From contig CAJMQS010000025.1 in the NCBI GenBank assembly GCA_905215645.1, positions 1-31,292 of the forward strand: 31,292 bases of DNA, written 5' to 3'. Made by a program: the position numbers and the translations under genes. The notes beneath the pieces are model-generated. The model saw nothing but the letters and a program-made list of their open reading frames with translations, made no database searches and was not told the origin of the DNA. Positions 22,392-30,258 of this stretch are shown here, in pieces. This DNA comes from an uncultured bacterium (lineage in GTDB: Bacteria > Bacillota > Negativicutes > Acidaminococcales > Acidaminococcaceae). Every line of letters begins with the position of its first letter. Positions within the stretch are counted from its first letter, which is position 1.

Positions 22392-23143
22392 GCTTCCGTC
22401 CCTCCTTCCATGGATGTGCAGGTGCTTTCTTCCGGCCCTGCTGATTTTTGCAGCTGAGATTTCTTTTCGTGCTGCAGATACAGCCAGGCAGCTAGGCCGG
22501 AAGGCAGCAGAGAGGCCAGGACGATGTGCAATTTGAAGGGAACGACCTGGGCCAGGAGGACGGCCAGGATCCCGGCGGCCAGGCCAGTGAGCACCATGGT
22601 CCGGTTTTTCAGGTAGTTGGACCAGATGCCCAGGAACATCGCCGTCAGGATATAGGAGACCAGGGATAGATCCAGATGGATCAGTTTGGAAGCATAGCAG
22701 CCGAAGGCATTGGCCACAGCCCAGACCCCCATGCTGAGGAAATCCAGGCCCAGGGCTTCTTCATGGGTCCAGTGTGCTTCTTCATCCTGGAAGGAGGAAA
22801 GATTCAGGGCGAAGGTTTCGTCCGTGGTTCCGTAGGAGAAAAGAACGGTATACAGGCCGGATCTTTGGGAAACCAGGGGAGCCAGGGTAGAAGTGAACAG
22901 CGCGTATCGGAGATTGACCATCAGGATGGTCAGGGCAATGGAAATATAGGAAGCACTTTGGAGCATCATGGCAATCCCGATGAATTGGGAACTGCCGGCA
23001 AAGGCCAGGACGCTCATGATGAACATATGGAATGGATTCAACCCGGCTTTTTCGCCCAGCATGCCGCAGGCCATGCCCAGGACCCAATAGCCCAAGATGA
23101 TGGGAGCATCTTTCTGCAGGACCCGCCGTGTAATATAACCCAT
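22388..23143 (-). CDS. azlC: Branched-chain amino acid exporter large subunit AzlC
   Basis: This 251-residue integral membrane protein contains APIILGYWVLGMACGMLGEK, the highly conserved SVLAFAGSSQFIGIAMMLQS and MVNLRYALFTSTLAPLV, the AzlC/LIV-E family signature. It should export branched-chain amino acids with AzlD. ATG 23143 is chosen because it lies 7 bases after GAAGG; the ATG at 23173 lacks a ribosome binding site. The C-terminal 25 residues are hydrophilic and not conserved in my recollection of the family. It diverges from the DUF1015-serC-gltS operon. Confidence 0.94.
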   Translation of the reverse strand: MGYITRRVLQKDAPIILGYWVLGMACGMLGEKAGLNPFHMFIMSVLAFAGSSQFIGIAMMLQSASYISIALTILMVNLRYALFTSTLAPLVSQRSGLYTVLFSYGTTDETFALNLSSFQDEEAHWTHEEALGLDFLSMGVWAVANAFGCYASKLIHLDLSLVSYILTAMFLGIWSNYLKNRTMVLTGLAAGILAVLLAQVVPFKLHIVLASLLPSGLAAWLYLQHEKKSQLQKSAGPEESTCTSMEGGTEA

Positions 23144-23192
23144 GGAAACGCCTTCTTTCAATGTATAATGCATACAGGATTCTTTGTGCCAT

Positions 23193-23221
23193 ATTATATA
23201 CCACTTTACAAATTTTTACTA
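23193..23221 (-). promoter_or_regulatory. Weak candidate promoter of azlC
   Basis: A perfect TATAAT on the minus strand (plus-strand ATTATA at 23193-23198) lies about 50 bases before the start. The -35 candidate (TAGTAA, 3 of 6) is poor. It overlaps the -35 proposed for the opposite gene, so the divergent promoters may compete. Confidence 0.4.
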
Positions 23222-23244
23222 TAGAAGCACATCTATGGTATAAT
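23215..23244 (+). promoter_or_regulatory. Promoter of the DUF1015-serC-gltS operon
   Basis: TTTACT (23215-23220), an 18-base spacer and TATAAT (23239-23244) with a TGn extension (TG at 23236-23237). The mRNA leader would be about 75 bases and contains the A/T-rich palindrome AAAAAAGACTTTTTT. Confidence 0.65.
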
Positions 23245-23327
23245 GAGCGTATAACATCGTCTAAAAAAGACTTTTTTGTTACGAAAAAACCAGAAAAAAC
23301 GAATGATAGCAAGCGGGAGTGATAATT

Positions 23328-24593
23328 ATGGCAGAAATCCGACCTTTTGCTGCTCTGCGTCCGGTACCGGAGCTGGTGAGCAAAATCGCTGAATTACCCT
23401 ATGATGTAATGAGCACCCAGGAAGCTCGGGATATTTTGAAAGAAAATCCGCTGAGTTTTGTCCGGGTTAGCCGGGCAGAAGCAGACCTGCCGGAAGGAAT
23501 CCCGGAGTCCGATCCCCGGGTGTATGAAAAGGCAAGGGAAAACCTGGAAAAATACATTGCTGAGGGACAGATGAAACAGGATCCCCAGCCTTATTACTAC
23601 ATCTATCGGCAGCAGATGGGGGCTTATATCCAGATCGGCCTGGTGGCGGCAGCTTCCTTGAAGGAATACAAGGAAGGCATCATCAAGCGCCATGAGCTGA
23701 CCCGGCAGACCAAGGAAACCGACCGGGTGAACCACATCCTGGCCACCAAGGCCCAGACGGGACCGGTATTCCTTGCTTATAAGAGCAAGGGTCTCCTGAC
23801 AGCGTTCCTGTTGGAATATATGGGGAGCCATACGCCGGTCTATAATTTCGTAGGGGATGACAAAATCCGCCATACCCTGTATGTAATCAGTGAACCGCTG
23901 AAGGTGAAGGAAGTGACCCGGCTTTTCCAGCAGGTCCCTGAACTGTATATCGCCGATGGCCACCACCGCTGTGCGGCGGCGCTCCGGGTGGCGGAAGAAC
24001 TGGGAAAACGGCCCGGTCAGACAGGGAAGGAAGAATACAACTACGTGCTGGCGGTGATTTTCCCCTCCAATATGCTCCATATCCTGCCCTATAACCGGAT
24101 CGTCCGGGATCTGGGGGAACTGAGCGAAGAAAAATTCCTGGAAATGGTCCAAGAAAATTTCCTCATGGAAAAAGCCGACCGTGCCGTAATGCCCCAGGCA
24201 GCTCATACTTTCGGCATGTACATCGGCGGTCAGTGGTATAAGCTGACTGCCAAACCGGATACCTATCCGGCAGAAGACCCTATCCATTCCCTGGATGTGA
24301 GTATCCTCCAGGACAATCTGCTGGCGCCGATGCTGGGCATTGAAGATCCTCGGACGGATCCTCGAATCGACTTCGTAGGCGGGGTCCGTGGCCTAGGGGC
24401 TTTGGAAGATGCTGTGGATGGAGAAGATGCCACGGTGGCATTCTCAATGTATCCTACTTCCATGGACCAGCTGATGACTGTGGCGGACAAGGGACTGGTG
24501 ATGCCGCCCAAATCCACTTGGTTTGAACCCAAGCTGCGGGATGCACTGACGGTACATATGATAGGAGATGAACAAGATGGGAAGAATTTATAA
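23328..24593 (+). CDS. DUF1015 family protein with DGHHR motif
   Basis: This 421-residue cytosolic protein begins MAEIRPFAALRPVPELVSKI and has conserved blocks IIKRHELTRQTKETDRVNH (119-136) and IADGHHRCAAALRVAEEL (208-225). The LPYNRIV (253-259) and GVRGLGALEDAV segments are also present. This is the DUF1015 pattern; its biochemical role was not known to me. The DGHHR segment resembles that of ParB/sulfiredoxin-fold proteins, which include free-serine kinases. In Firmicutes DUF1015 genes often sit beside serA or serC, as here, so a role in serine or phosphoserine metabolism is a reasonable inference. ATG 23328 follows GGGAGTGAT; the GTG at 23319 lies inside that site. Its last 17 bases overlap serC. 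Confidence 0.9.
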   Translation: MAEIRPFAALRPVPELVSKIAELPYDVMSTQEARDILKENPLSFVRVSRAEADLPEGIPESDPRVYEKARENLEKYIAEGQMKQDPQPYYYIYRQQMGAYIQIGLVAAASLKEYKEGIIKRHELTRQTKETDRVNHILATKAQTGPVFLAYKSKGLLTAFLLEYMGSHTPVYNFVGDDKIRHTLYVISEPLKVKEVTRLFQQVPELYIADGHHRCAAALRVAEELGKRPGQTGKEEYNYVLAVIFPSNMLHILPYNRIVRDLGELSEEKFLEMVQENFLMEKADRAVMPQAAHTFGMYIGGQWYKLTAKPDTYPAEDPIHSLDVSILQDNLLAPMLGIEDPRTDPRIDFVGGVRGLGALEDAVDGEDATVAFSMYPTSMDQLMTVADKGLVMPPKSTWFEPKLRDALTVHMIGDEQDGKNL

Positions 24594-25662
24594 TTTTGGA
24601 GCTGGCCCGTCCATGATGCCTCTGCCGGTGCTGGAGCAGGCTCAGCGGGAATTGCTGGATTACAAGGGCAGTGGGATGTCCATGCTGGAAATCAGCCACA
24701 GGAATGCCCTGTTCGAAGAAGTGAATGATCAGGCCCAGGCGCATATCAAGGAGCTGTTAGGGATGGATGACAGCTGGGTAGTGATGTTCATGGGAGGAGG
24801 GGCTTCTCTGCAGTTTTCCATGGTTCCCATGAATTTCCTGACCCCTGGCAAAGTGGCTGCTTATGCCATTACCAGCACCTTCTCTGAAAAGGCCATCAAA
24901 GAAGCCCATAAGGTGGGAAAAGCGGTAGAAGTCTACAGCAGCAAAGCCACGGGCCTGGACCGGGTTCCCCGTCCGGAAGAGCTGAAGCTGCCGGAGAACT
25001 GTGCTTATCTGCATCTGACCGGGAACTGCACCGCAGAGGGACTGGAATATTTCGATTATCCCGATACGGAGGATGTGCCGCTGATTGTGGACATGTCCTC
25101 GGATATCCTGAGCCGGCCCATTCCTCTGGAAAAATTTTCGCTGATTTATAATGGCGCCCAGAAGAACATCGGACCTGCCGGGGTGACTGTGGTCATGGCC
25201 AAAAAGGAATTCCTGAAGGGACGGGATCCCCAGCTGCCTACCATGATGAACTATGAAACTTTTGCGGATCATGATTCCACCTATAATACACCACCGGTGT
25301 TCGGAATCTATCTGGTGGATCTCATGTCCCAGTGGCTGCTGGACCAGGGCGGCTTGACTGAAATAGAAAAACGCAACCGGGCCAAGGCTAAAATGGTCTA
25401 TGATGTACTGGATGTCCATCCGGAATTTTACCGGGGCCATGCCCAGAAGGACAGCCGTTCCCTGATGAATGTGACCTTCAACCTGCCTTCCAAAGAACTG
25501 GAAACCCGCTTTGTGGCAGAAGCGAAGGCGCAGGGACTGGCAGGCCTGAAAGGCCATCGTTCCATCGGAGGTATCCGGGCTTCCATCTACAATGCCATGC
25601 CGCTGGAAGGGGCCCAGGCCCTCACCGACTTTATGGAAGACTTCTGGAAGAAAAATCGGTAA
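24577..25662 (+). CDS. serC: Phosphoserine aminotransferase
   Basis: SerC transfers the amino group of glutamate to 3-phosphohydroxypyruvate, giving O-phosphoserine and 2-oxoglutarate, the second step of serine synthesis. The 361-residue protein shows YNFGAGPSMMP at the start, the phosphate-binding GGGASLQFSMVPMN, DMSSDILSRPI and the PLP-binding Lys196 in YNGAQKNIGPAG. It ends HRSIGGIRASIYNAMP. The usual SNNTIEG loop reads GNCTAEG here, a modest deviation. The start ATG 24577 lies 9 bases after AGGAG (24563-24567); the earlier ATG touches that site. Expression is coupled to the upstream DUF1015 gene. Confidence 0.96.
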   Translation: MGRIYNFGAGPSMMPLPVLEQAQRELLDYKGSGMSMLEISHRNALFEEVNDQAQAHIKELLGMDDSWVVMFMGGGASLQFSMVPMNFLTPGKVAAYAITSTFSEKAIKEAHKVGKAVEVYSSKATGLDRVPRPEELKLPENCAYLHLTGNCTAEGLEYFDYPDTEDVPLIVDMSSDILSRPIPLEKFSLIYNGAQKNIGPAGVTVVMAKKEFLKGRDPQLPTMMNYETFADHDSTYNTPPVFGIYLVDLMSQWLLDQGGLTEIEKRNRAKAKMVYDVLDVHPEFYRGHAQKDSRSLMNVTFNLPSKELETRFVAEAKAQGLAGLKGHRSIGGIRASIYNAMPLEGAQALTDFMEDFWKKNR

Positions 25663-25674
25663 GGACGTGACAGT

Positions 25675-26925
25675 ATGTTTATTTCCCTGGTAGAGGGAAT
25701 CTTGACCATCCGTGCCGACGGGATCTGCACCACATCCCTGGCTGCGGTGATGCTCTTGCTGGGCGTGTGGCTGAAAGGCCGGAACCGGCTGCTGCGGAAG
25801 TACTGCCTGCCGGCACCGGTGATCGGCGGCGCCCTGGCCATGCTCCTGGTGTTCTTGGGCCATGAAACGGGGCTTTTCCTGATAGAATTCGATACCCAAT
25901 TCCAAATCCCCTTTATGATTTCGTTCTTTACAGCAGTGGGGCTGGGCGCTAAGCTGTCGGCTTTTTCAAGCGGAGTGAGCAAAGGGGGGAAACTGCTGCT
26001 GGTCTACTGGCTGATCACGGCTTTTATCTCTCTGTGCCAGAATCTGATCGGGCTGATTGTAGGACACCTGATCGGTCTGGAACCAGCCTATGCCCTGCTG
26101 TCTTCCGCCATTTCCATGGTGGGAGGACACGGAGCTGCCGGTGCCTACGGGAGCACGTTTTTGAAGATGGGGTATCCCGCCAGTATGGAGGTGGGAGCCT
26201 CTGCCGCCACCTTTGGACTCATTGCGGCGGTGATGTGCGGAGGGCCCATGGGCCGTTTCCTGATAGAGAAATACCATCTTCATTCGGAAGACCAGGAAGA
26301 GGCACAGCCCCTTCCGGAAAAACCCAAGAATCTGACCCATCAGCAGATGGCCAAACTGGATATTCTGGAGAATGTCGTCGTGATCCTGATCTGCATGGGG
26401 CTGGGCGTCTGGATGGCCCAGGGCGTGGGGATCCTGCTGAACATGGCCTTCCCCAGCTATGTCTGTGCCATGTTTGTAGGGGTCTTGGTCCGGAATCTCA
26501 ATGAAAGATTCCAATGGTACCGGTTCAGTGAATCTCTGGTCAATTCCTTTGGGGAAATCATGCTGAACCTGTATCTGGCCATTGTCCTCATGTCTCTGAA
26601 ATTATGGGAGATGGCCGGGATCCTCAGTGGGGTGATGCTCATCGTCCTGGCTCATGTGGTCTTTATGCTGATCATGTGTTATTTCGTGGTGTTCCGGGTC
26701 TTGGGGAGCAATTACGATGCCGCAGTGATGTGTGCCGGGCTTTGCGGCCATGGACTGGGGGCCGTGCCTTCCGCTATGGTGAACATGACGGTGCTGGCGG
26801 ACCAGTACGGGATGAGCCGGAAAGCTTTCCTGATCGTTCCCGTGGTAGGGTCCTGCCTGGCGGATCTGGCCTATCAGCCCCACACCCTGCTCTTGATCAA
26901 GCTGTTTGTGGAGAATTTGAATTAA
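25675..26925 (+). CDS. gltS: Sodium/glutamate symporter GltS
   Basis: This 416-residue polytopic membrane protein contains two family hallmarks. One is LSSAISMVGGHGAAGAYGST in the first half; the other is MCAGLCGHGLGAVPSAMVNM in the second, corresponding to the paired substrate and sodium-binding repeats of GltS. It should import L-glutamate with Na+. It starts 12 bases after serC, so glutamate import is co-expressed with the glutamate-using aminotransferase. In glutamate-fermenting anaerobes this carrier also feeds energy metabolism. An alternative carboxylate substrate cannot be excluded. Confidence 0.95.
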   Translation: MFISLVEGILTIRADGICTTSLAAVMLLLGVWLKGRNRLLRKYCLPAPVIGGALAMLLVFLGHETGLFLIEFDTQFQIPFMISFFTAVGLGAKLSAFSSGVSKGGKLLLVYWLITAFISLCQNLIGLIVGHLIGLEPAYALLSSAISMVGGHGAAGAYGSTFLKMGYPASMEVGASAATFGLIAAVMCGGPMGRFLIEKYHLHSEDQEEAQPLPEKPKNLTHQQMAKLDILENVVVILICMGLGVWMAQGVGILLNMAFPSYVCAMFVGVLVRNLNERFQWYRFSESLVNSFGEIMLNLYLAIVLMSLKLWEMAGILSGVMLIVLAHVVFMLIMCYFVVFRVLGSNYDAAVMCAGLCGHGLGAVPSAMVNMTVLADQYGMSRKAFLIVPVVGSCLADLAYQPHTLLLIKLFVENLN

Positions 26926-26958
26926 GGGGTTGTTGCACGCGCAACAGCCCCTTAATTC
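26919..26958 (+). terminator. Terminator-like hairpin after gltS
   Basis: GAATTAAGGGGTTGTTGC (26919-26936) pairs with its complement (26941-26958), with one T-G wobble and an ACGC loop. The gltS stop codon lies in the stem. The downstream T tract is weak, so termination may depend on unwinding of the lower A/T part of the stem. It shares the TTGTTGC/GCAACA core. Confidence 0.7.
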
Positions 26959-26981
26959 ACAATAAGTTTGACCTTTTGACA

Positions 26982-27010
26982 TTGACAGAGTTACAAAAAT
27001 CAGATACCAT
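26982..27010 (+). promoter_or_regulatory. Promoter of the lemA operon
   Basis: A perfect TTGACA (26982-26987), a 17-base spacer and TACCAT (27005-27010), about 50 bases before the lemA start. Confidence 0.65.
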
Positions 27011-27061
27011 GCTGGATAGAAAAAGACTTTTTGACAGTCATTTACAAGGAGGAGTATACAG

Positions 27062-27616
27062 ATGAAAAAAGGCTTGGCTGTTTTCTTTGTTGTGGTTCTG
27101 CTGCTGGCCGGCTGGGTCTTCGGATCCTATAACGGGGTAGTGGCTGCCAATGAGAATGTCAATGGGAAATGGAGCCAGGTGGAAACCCAGCTCCAGCGGC
27201 GCAGTGATTTGATCCCCAACTTGGTGAATACGGTAAAAGGCTATTCCGCCCATGAGAGCCAGGTGTTCACCGATGTGGCCAATGCCCGGGCCAAATTGGC
27301 TGGTGCCCGGAATGTATCAGAAACTTCCCAGGCCAATGGGGAATTGAGCGGCGCCCTGACCCGTCTCCTGGCCCTTTCTGAGAATTATCCCCAGCTGAAG
27401 GCCAATACCAATTTCATCCAGCTCCAGGATGAACTGGCGGGAACGGAAAACCGGCTGGCTGTGGCTCGGAAGGACTATAATGATGCGGCCCAGACTTACA
27501 ATGCCAAAATCAAGAGTTTTCCTACGGTATTGGTGGCCCGGCTGATGGGTTTCCAGGAACGGAGCTACTTCCAGGCGGATCCACAGGCTCAGAAAGCTCC
27601 CCAAGTGAAGTTTTAA
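27062..27616 (+). CDS. lemA: LemA family membrane-anchored protein
   Basis: This 184-residue protein has an N-terminal membrane anchor (MKKGLAVFFVVVLLLAGWVF), then the LemA motif NENVNGKWSQVETQLQRRSDLIPNLVNTVK (positions 30-60). The conserved ending is AARTYNAKIKSFPTVLVARL in type (here AQTYNAKIKSFP). Long helices with heptad character fill the middle. LemA proteins are widespread but poorly understood, often paired with a TPM-domain protein, as here. AAGGAGGAG precedes the start. Confidence 0.93.
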   Translation: MKKGLAVFFVVVLLLAGWVFGSYNGVVAANENVNGKWSQVETQLQRRSDLIPNLVNTVKGYSAHESQVFTDVANARAKLAGARNVSETSQANGELSGALTRLLALSENYPQLKANTNFIQLQDELAGTENRLAVARKDYNDAAQTYNAKIKSFPTVLVARLMGFQERSYFQADPQAQKAPQVKF

Positions 27617-27646
27617 CAGAACGGGCAGCGTGAAAGGAGGAAGCCT

Positions 27647-28429
27647 ATGAAAAGGCTGTTGCTGTTCCTGCTGCTGTTCTTTCAGATGGCCTTTACGCCT
27701 CTCCAAGCGGGAGCGGCGGCCAAGGTACCGCCCCGGCCCACTTCCAGCATCTATGTCCAGGATCAGGCAGGCGTCCTGTCTCGGAGCACCCGGGATACCA
27801 TCAGTGCTTACAGTACGGCCCTGGCCCGGAAGACCAAGGCCCAGATTGTGGTACTGACGGTGCCCAGTCTGCAGGGGCAGTCCTTGGAAGACTATTCCCT
27901 AACGGTACTTCGCCAGTGGGGCGTCGGAGACAAAGAGAAAAACAACGGGGTCCTGCTGCTGGTGGCGGTCCAAGACCGGAAAAGCCGGATCGAAGTGGGG
28001 TATGGATTGGAAGGTGCTCTGCCCGACGGCTTGACAGGACGGATCCAGGACCAAGCGATGCTGCCCTATTTCCGTCAGGGGGACTATGACCGGGGTATCC
28101 TCAATGCCTATTCGGCCATCCTCCAGACAGTGCTGAAGGAGTACAATCTGACTCCCCAGGATCTGCAGGTGGGAAAGACCCTGCCGGCTAAACAGGGGAA
28201 CAGTGTGACTGTATCGCCCCTTATGGCAGGGGCCGGGCTCCTGGGGATCCTGGTACTCTTTCTCCTGGACCGGATTCTTCTGGGAGGCGCCCTGTTCCGT
28301 TTTCTCTTTTACCTGTTCTTCTTCCGGGGCGGCGGCCGTGGAGGCGGCGGCTTCGGTGGAGGAGGCTTCGGAGGCGGCAGCTACGGCGGCGGTTCCGGAG
28401 GAGGAGGGGGCTCCAGCAGGAGCTGGTAA
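27647..28429 (+). CDS. TPM-domain exported membrane protein (YgcG-like)
   Basis: This 260-residue protein has a signal peptide (MKRLLLFLLLFFQMAFTPLQ, then AGAAA), a TPM domain from about YVQDQAGVLS (36) to EYNLTP (165), and a membrane segment near 190-225. A Gly/Ser/Phe-rich tail follows (RGGGRGGGGFGGGGFGGGSY in part). In the TPM domain, QIVVLTVPSLQGQSLEDYSL and NGVLLLVAVQDRKSRIEVGY are the conserved strands. Partnered with LemA 30 bases upstream, a usual pair in Firmicutes. A role in cell envelope maintenance or membrane protein quality control has been suggested for related proteins; none is assigned here. Confidence 0.92.
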   Translation: MKRLLLFLLLFFQMAFTPLQAGAAAKVPPRPTSSIYVQDQAGVLSRSTRDTISAYSTALARKTKAQIVVLTVPSLQGQSLEDYSLTVLRQWGVGDKEKNNGVLLLVAVQDRKSRIEVGYGLEGALPDGLTGRIQDQAMLPYFRQGDYDRGILNAYSAILQTVLKEYNLTPQDLQVGKTLPAKQGNSVTVSPLMAGAGLLGILVLFLLDRILLGGALFRFLFYLFFFRGGGRGGGGFGGGGFGGGSYGGGSGGGGGSSRSW

Positions 28430-28432
28430 AAA

Positions 28433-28479
28433 ACGGGCTGTGAAAAAATGATTTCTCATTTTTCACAGCCCGTTTTTTT
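28433..28479. terminator. Bidirectional terminator between the TPM gene and hydG
   Basis: ACGGGCTGTGAAAAAATGA pairs with TCATTTTTCACAGCCCGT around a TTTC loop, with one bulged A. A runs precede and a T7 run follows, so it serves both converging genes. Confidence 0.9.
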
Positions 28480-28483
28480 ATGA

Positions 28484-29905
28484 TTAGAACCGGAAATCCC
28501 GCTCTCCTCCATCGATCTTTTGGAGATAGGTCTCACAGGTGGTACGGACTTTTGGATTGGGGATATTGTCCAGCTCCCGTCGGATGGCTTCCATGCCTTT
28601 CTGCCGGGTTTCCGGAGAGGCGTAGTCGTCCAGGTATTCCCGGAGGGTCAGCAGGGCATTGGGCTGGCAGCAGTTGGAGATTTCTCCCGTCTTGGCCAAG
28701 CTCATGAACCGGTCCCCGGTGCGGCCGGCCCGGTAGCAGGCAGTGCAGAAGCTGGGGATGTATCCGTCGGTGAGGAGCCAATTGATCACCTGATCCAGGG
28801 TCCGGTTGTCGTTCACCTCGAATTGGGCAGAATCTTCTTCTTCCTCTTCGGCATATCCTCCCACGCTGGTCCGGGAAGCCCCGCTGATCTGGGAAACCCC
28901 CACTTCCAGTACAGCCTTCCGAGTGGCAGCGGATTCCCGAGTGGAGATGATGATGCCCGTATAGGGAACGGTGATCCGCAGGATGGCTACGATTTTCTTG
29001 AACATGGCATCGGAAATGGCATTGGGGAAAGACTGGACGGAAATGTCATCAGCTGGACGGATCCGGGGCACGCTGATGGTGTGGGGGCCTACTCCGAACA
29101 TGGCTTCCAGATGTTCCTTGTGCATCAGGAGACCGGCAAAGTCATATCGGTACATGTTCAGCCCGAACAGCACTCCCACACCCACGTCGTCGATGCCGCC
29201 TTCCATGGCCCGGTCCATAGCTTCTGTATGGTAGGCATAGTCGTGTTTGGGACCGGTGGGATGAAGTTTTTCATAATTTTCTTTATGGTAGGTTTCCTGG
29301 AACAGGATATAGGTGCCGATGCCGGCTTCCTTCAGCTTCCGATAATTTTCTACAGTGGTGGCGGCGATGTTCACATTTACCCGGCGGATGGCACCGTTTT
29401 TGTGTTTGATACTGTAGATGGTGTGGATGCATTCCAGGATGTATTCAATGGGGTTGTGCACCGGATCTTCTCCGGCTTCCAGGGCCAGCCGTTTGTGGCC
29501 CATATCCTGGAGAGCGATGACTTCCTTGCGGATTTCGTCCTGGGTGAGCTTTTTCCGGGCAATGTGTTTGTTCTTCATGTGGTAGGGACAGTACACGCAT
29601 CCGTTGACGCAGTAGTTGGACAGGTACAGAGGGGCAAAGAGTACGATCCGCTGGCCGTAGATCTTGTCCTTGATTTCCCGGGCCAGGTCATAGATCCCTT
29701 CCAGGATGGAGGGGCCTTCGCAGGCCAGGAGCACGGAAGCTTCCCGGTGGGTGAGTCCTTTCAAGGTACGGGCCTTTTCCAGAAGGCTCCGGCAGTAGTC
29801 CAGGTCACGGCTGCGCTCATCTGCAAAGGCCAGGGTGTCCAGGATTTCCTGGTGGTTGATGAATTCATCCGCTTTCGGAGATGCAGGATTGTACGGTATG
29901 GTCAT
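28484..29905 (-). CDS. hydG: [FeFe]-hydrogenase H-cluster maturase HydG
   Basis: HydG is a radical SAM tyrosine lyase that makes the CO and cyanide ligands of the [FeFe]-hydrogenase H-cluster. The 473-residue protein has the SAM cluster motif CVNGCVYC (Cys99, Cys103, Cys106). Its C-terminal domain has CTACYRAGRTGDRFM (Cys387, Cys390) and Cys413, fitting the CX2CX22C auxiliary cluster of HydG and separating it from the shorter ThiH. Internal blocks LALEAGEDP, LFQETYHKENYEKLHP and GVGVLFGLNMY also match. HydE, HydF and the hydrogenase are not in the window. ATG 29905 follows GGGGAGGAAAAAA. Upstream lies a long structured leader, which suggests control by premature termination. Confidence 0.96.
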   Translation of the reverse strand: MTIPYNPASPKADEFINHQEILDTLAFADERSRDLDYCRSLLEKARTLKGLTHREASVLLACEGPSILEGIYDLAREIKDKIYGQRIVLFAPLYLSNYCVNGCVYCPYHMKNKHIARKKLTQDEIRKEVIALQDMGHKRLALEAGEDPVHNPIEYILECIHTIYSIKHKNGAIRRVNVNIAATTVENYRKLKEAGIGTYILFQETYHKENYEKLHPTGPKHDYAYHTEAMDRAMEGGIDDVGVGVLFGLNMYRYDFAGLLMHKEHLEAMFGVGPHTISVPRIRPADDISVQSFPNAISDAMFKKIVAILRITVPYTGIIISTRESAATRKAVLEVGVSQISGASRTSVGGYAEEEEEDSAQFEVNDNRTLDQVINWLLTDGYIPSFCTACYRAGRTGDRFMSLAKTGEISNCCQPNALLTLREYLDDYASPETRQKGMEAIRRELDNIPNPKVRTTCETYLQKIDGGERDFRF

Positions 29906-29929
29906 TTTTTTCCTCCCCTTCGCTCCCTC

Positions 29930-30032
29930 TGAAATAGAAAAAGAGCCCGGCCTGAAAAAGGCCGCAGCTCCCCTGTGATTCGTTCCTGTACTGCCTTAGT
30001 ACTCGGTTCACCTTGTACGCAGGGAGCAGATT
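29930..30032 (-). ncRNA. hydG 5' leader: candidate riboswitch or attenuator
   Basis: Predicted transcription from the promoter at 30039-30067 gives a leader of about 125 bases. Near its 5' end GCTCCCTG (plus 30020-30027) can pair with CAGGGGAGC (plus 29967-29975), with one bulged G, enclosing a 44-base domain. That domain holds the hairpin GTACT-N5-AGTAC (plus 29988-30002) and GGTGAACC. The 3' strand of this long-range stem shares the bases GAGC (plus 29967-29970) with the first arm of a terminator-like hairpin, so the two structures exclude each other. This is riboswitch/attenuator logic. I cannot match the enclosed domain to a known riboswitch class. Boundaries are approximate. Confidence 0.55.
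29937..29970 (-). terminator. Putative intrinsic terminator inside the hydG leader
   Basis: On the minus strand GAGC-TG-CGGCC, loop TTTTTCA, GGCCG-G-GCTC, followed directly by TTTTTC (plus-strand A run at 29938-29942). It lies about 35 bases upstream of the hydG start codon and thus can only act on the hydG transcript itself. Confidence 0.65.
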
Positions 30033-30038
30033 ATGGAT

Positions 30039-30067
30039 ATTGTAACGTGTGAAACAGAAAAAAGCAA
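30039..30067 (-). promoter_or_regulatory. Candidate promoter of hydG
   Basis: On the minus strand TTGCTT (plus AAGCAA at 30062-30067), a 17-base spacer and TACAAT (plus ATTGTA at 30039-30044). The DNA upstream is pyrimidine-rich on the minus strand (long T/C tracts). Confidence 0.5.
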
Positions 30068-30104
30068 GAAAAAAGAAAAAGTGCAGAGGGCAGAGCGCGG
30101 AACC

Positions 30105-30160
30105 ATAGGGGCGTCTCCAGGCTTTTGCCTTTGGCAAAATGCCGCCAGAAGCGCCTGCTT
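30105..30160. other. Gene-free stretch with an imperfect stem-loop
   Basis: Between the hydG promoter and the next terminator I see no gene. The segment contains GGCTTTTGCC-TTT-GGCAAAATGCC (about 30128-30153), a hairpin with one bulge, with weaker flanking pairing AGG-GC-TCT against AGA-GC-CCT. No T tract follows on either strand in the right place, so it is not a clear terminator; its role is unknown. Confidence 0.4.
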
Positions 30161-30180
30161 CAGTACAAACCGAAGGTCAT

Positions 30181-30219
30181 AAAAAACAATCCCAGGAGCC
30201 AGCTTACCGCTCCTGGGAT
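30181..30219 (-). terminator. Intrinsic terminator of the secreted PepSY-like gene
   Basis: On the minus strand ATCCCAGGAGC, loop GGTAAGCTG and GCTCCTGGGAT form an 11-bp stem followed by TGTTTTTT. It lies about 125 bases past the stop codon of the 30343-30870 gene, with the two 24-bp repeats lying between. Confidence 0.85.
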
Positions 30220-30258
30220 CAGCCATATTCAGTTGTACAAGTTTCTTTCGAACTCAAT

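Noticed and set aside
23259..23277. Attenuator in the DUF1015 leader (GTCT-A5-AGAC followed by T6)
   Set aside because: The stem has only four pairs and no GC clamp, too weak for an intrinsic terminator.
28520..29932. A 470-codon plus-strand open frame opposite hydG
   Set aside because: It is antisense to a clearly conserved gene along its whole length, has no family features and no ribosome binding site; it is a codon-composition shadow.
29967..29980. TPP riboswitch resemblance (ACAGGGGAGC) in the hydG leader
   Set aside because: The CTGAGA and downstream TPP-binding elements are missing, and a terminator hairpin follows at once.
29930..30032. Tyrosine T-box upstream of hydG
   Set aside because: The leader is too short and has no AGGGTGG antiterminator or recognisable specifier domain.
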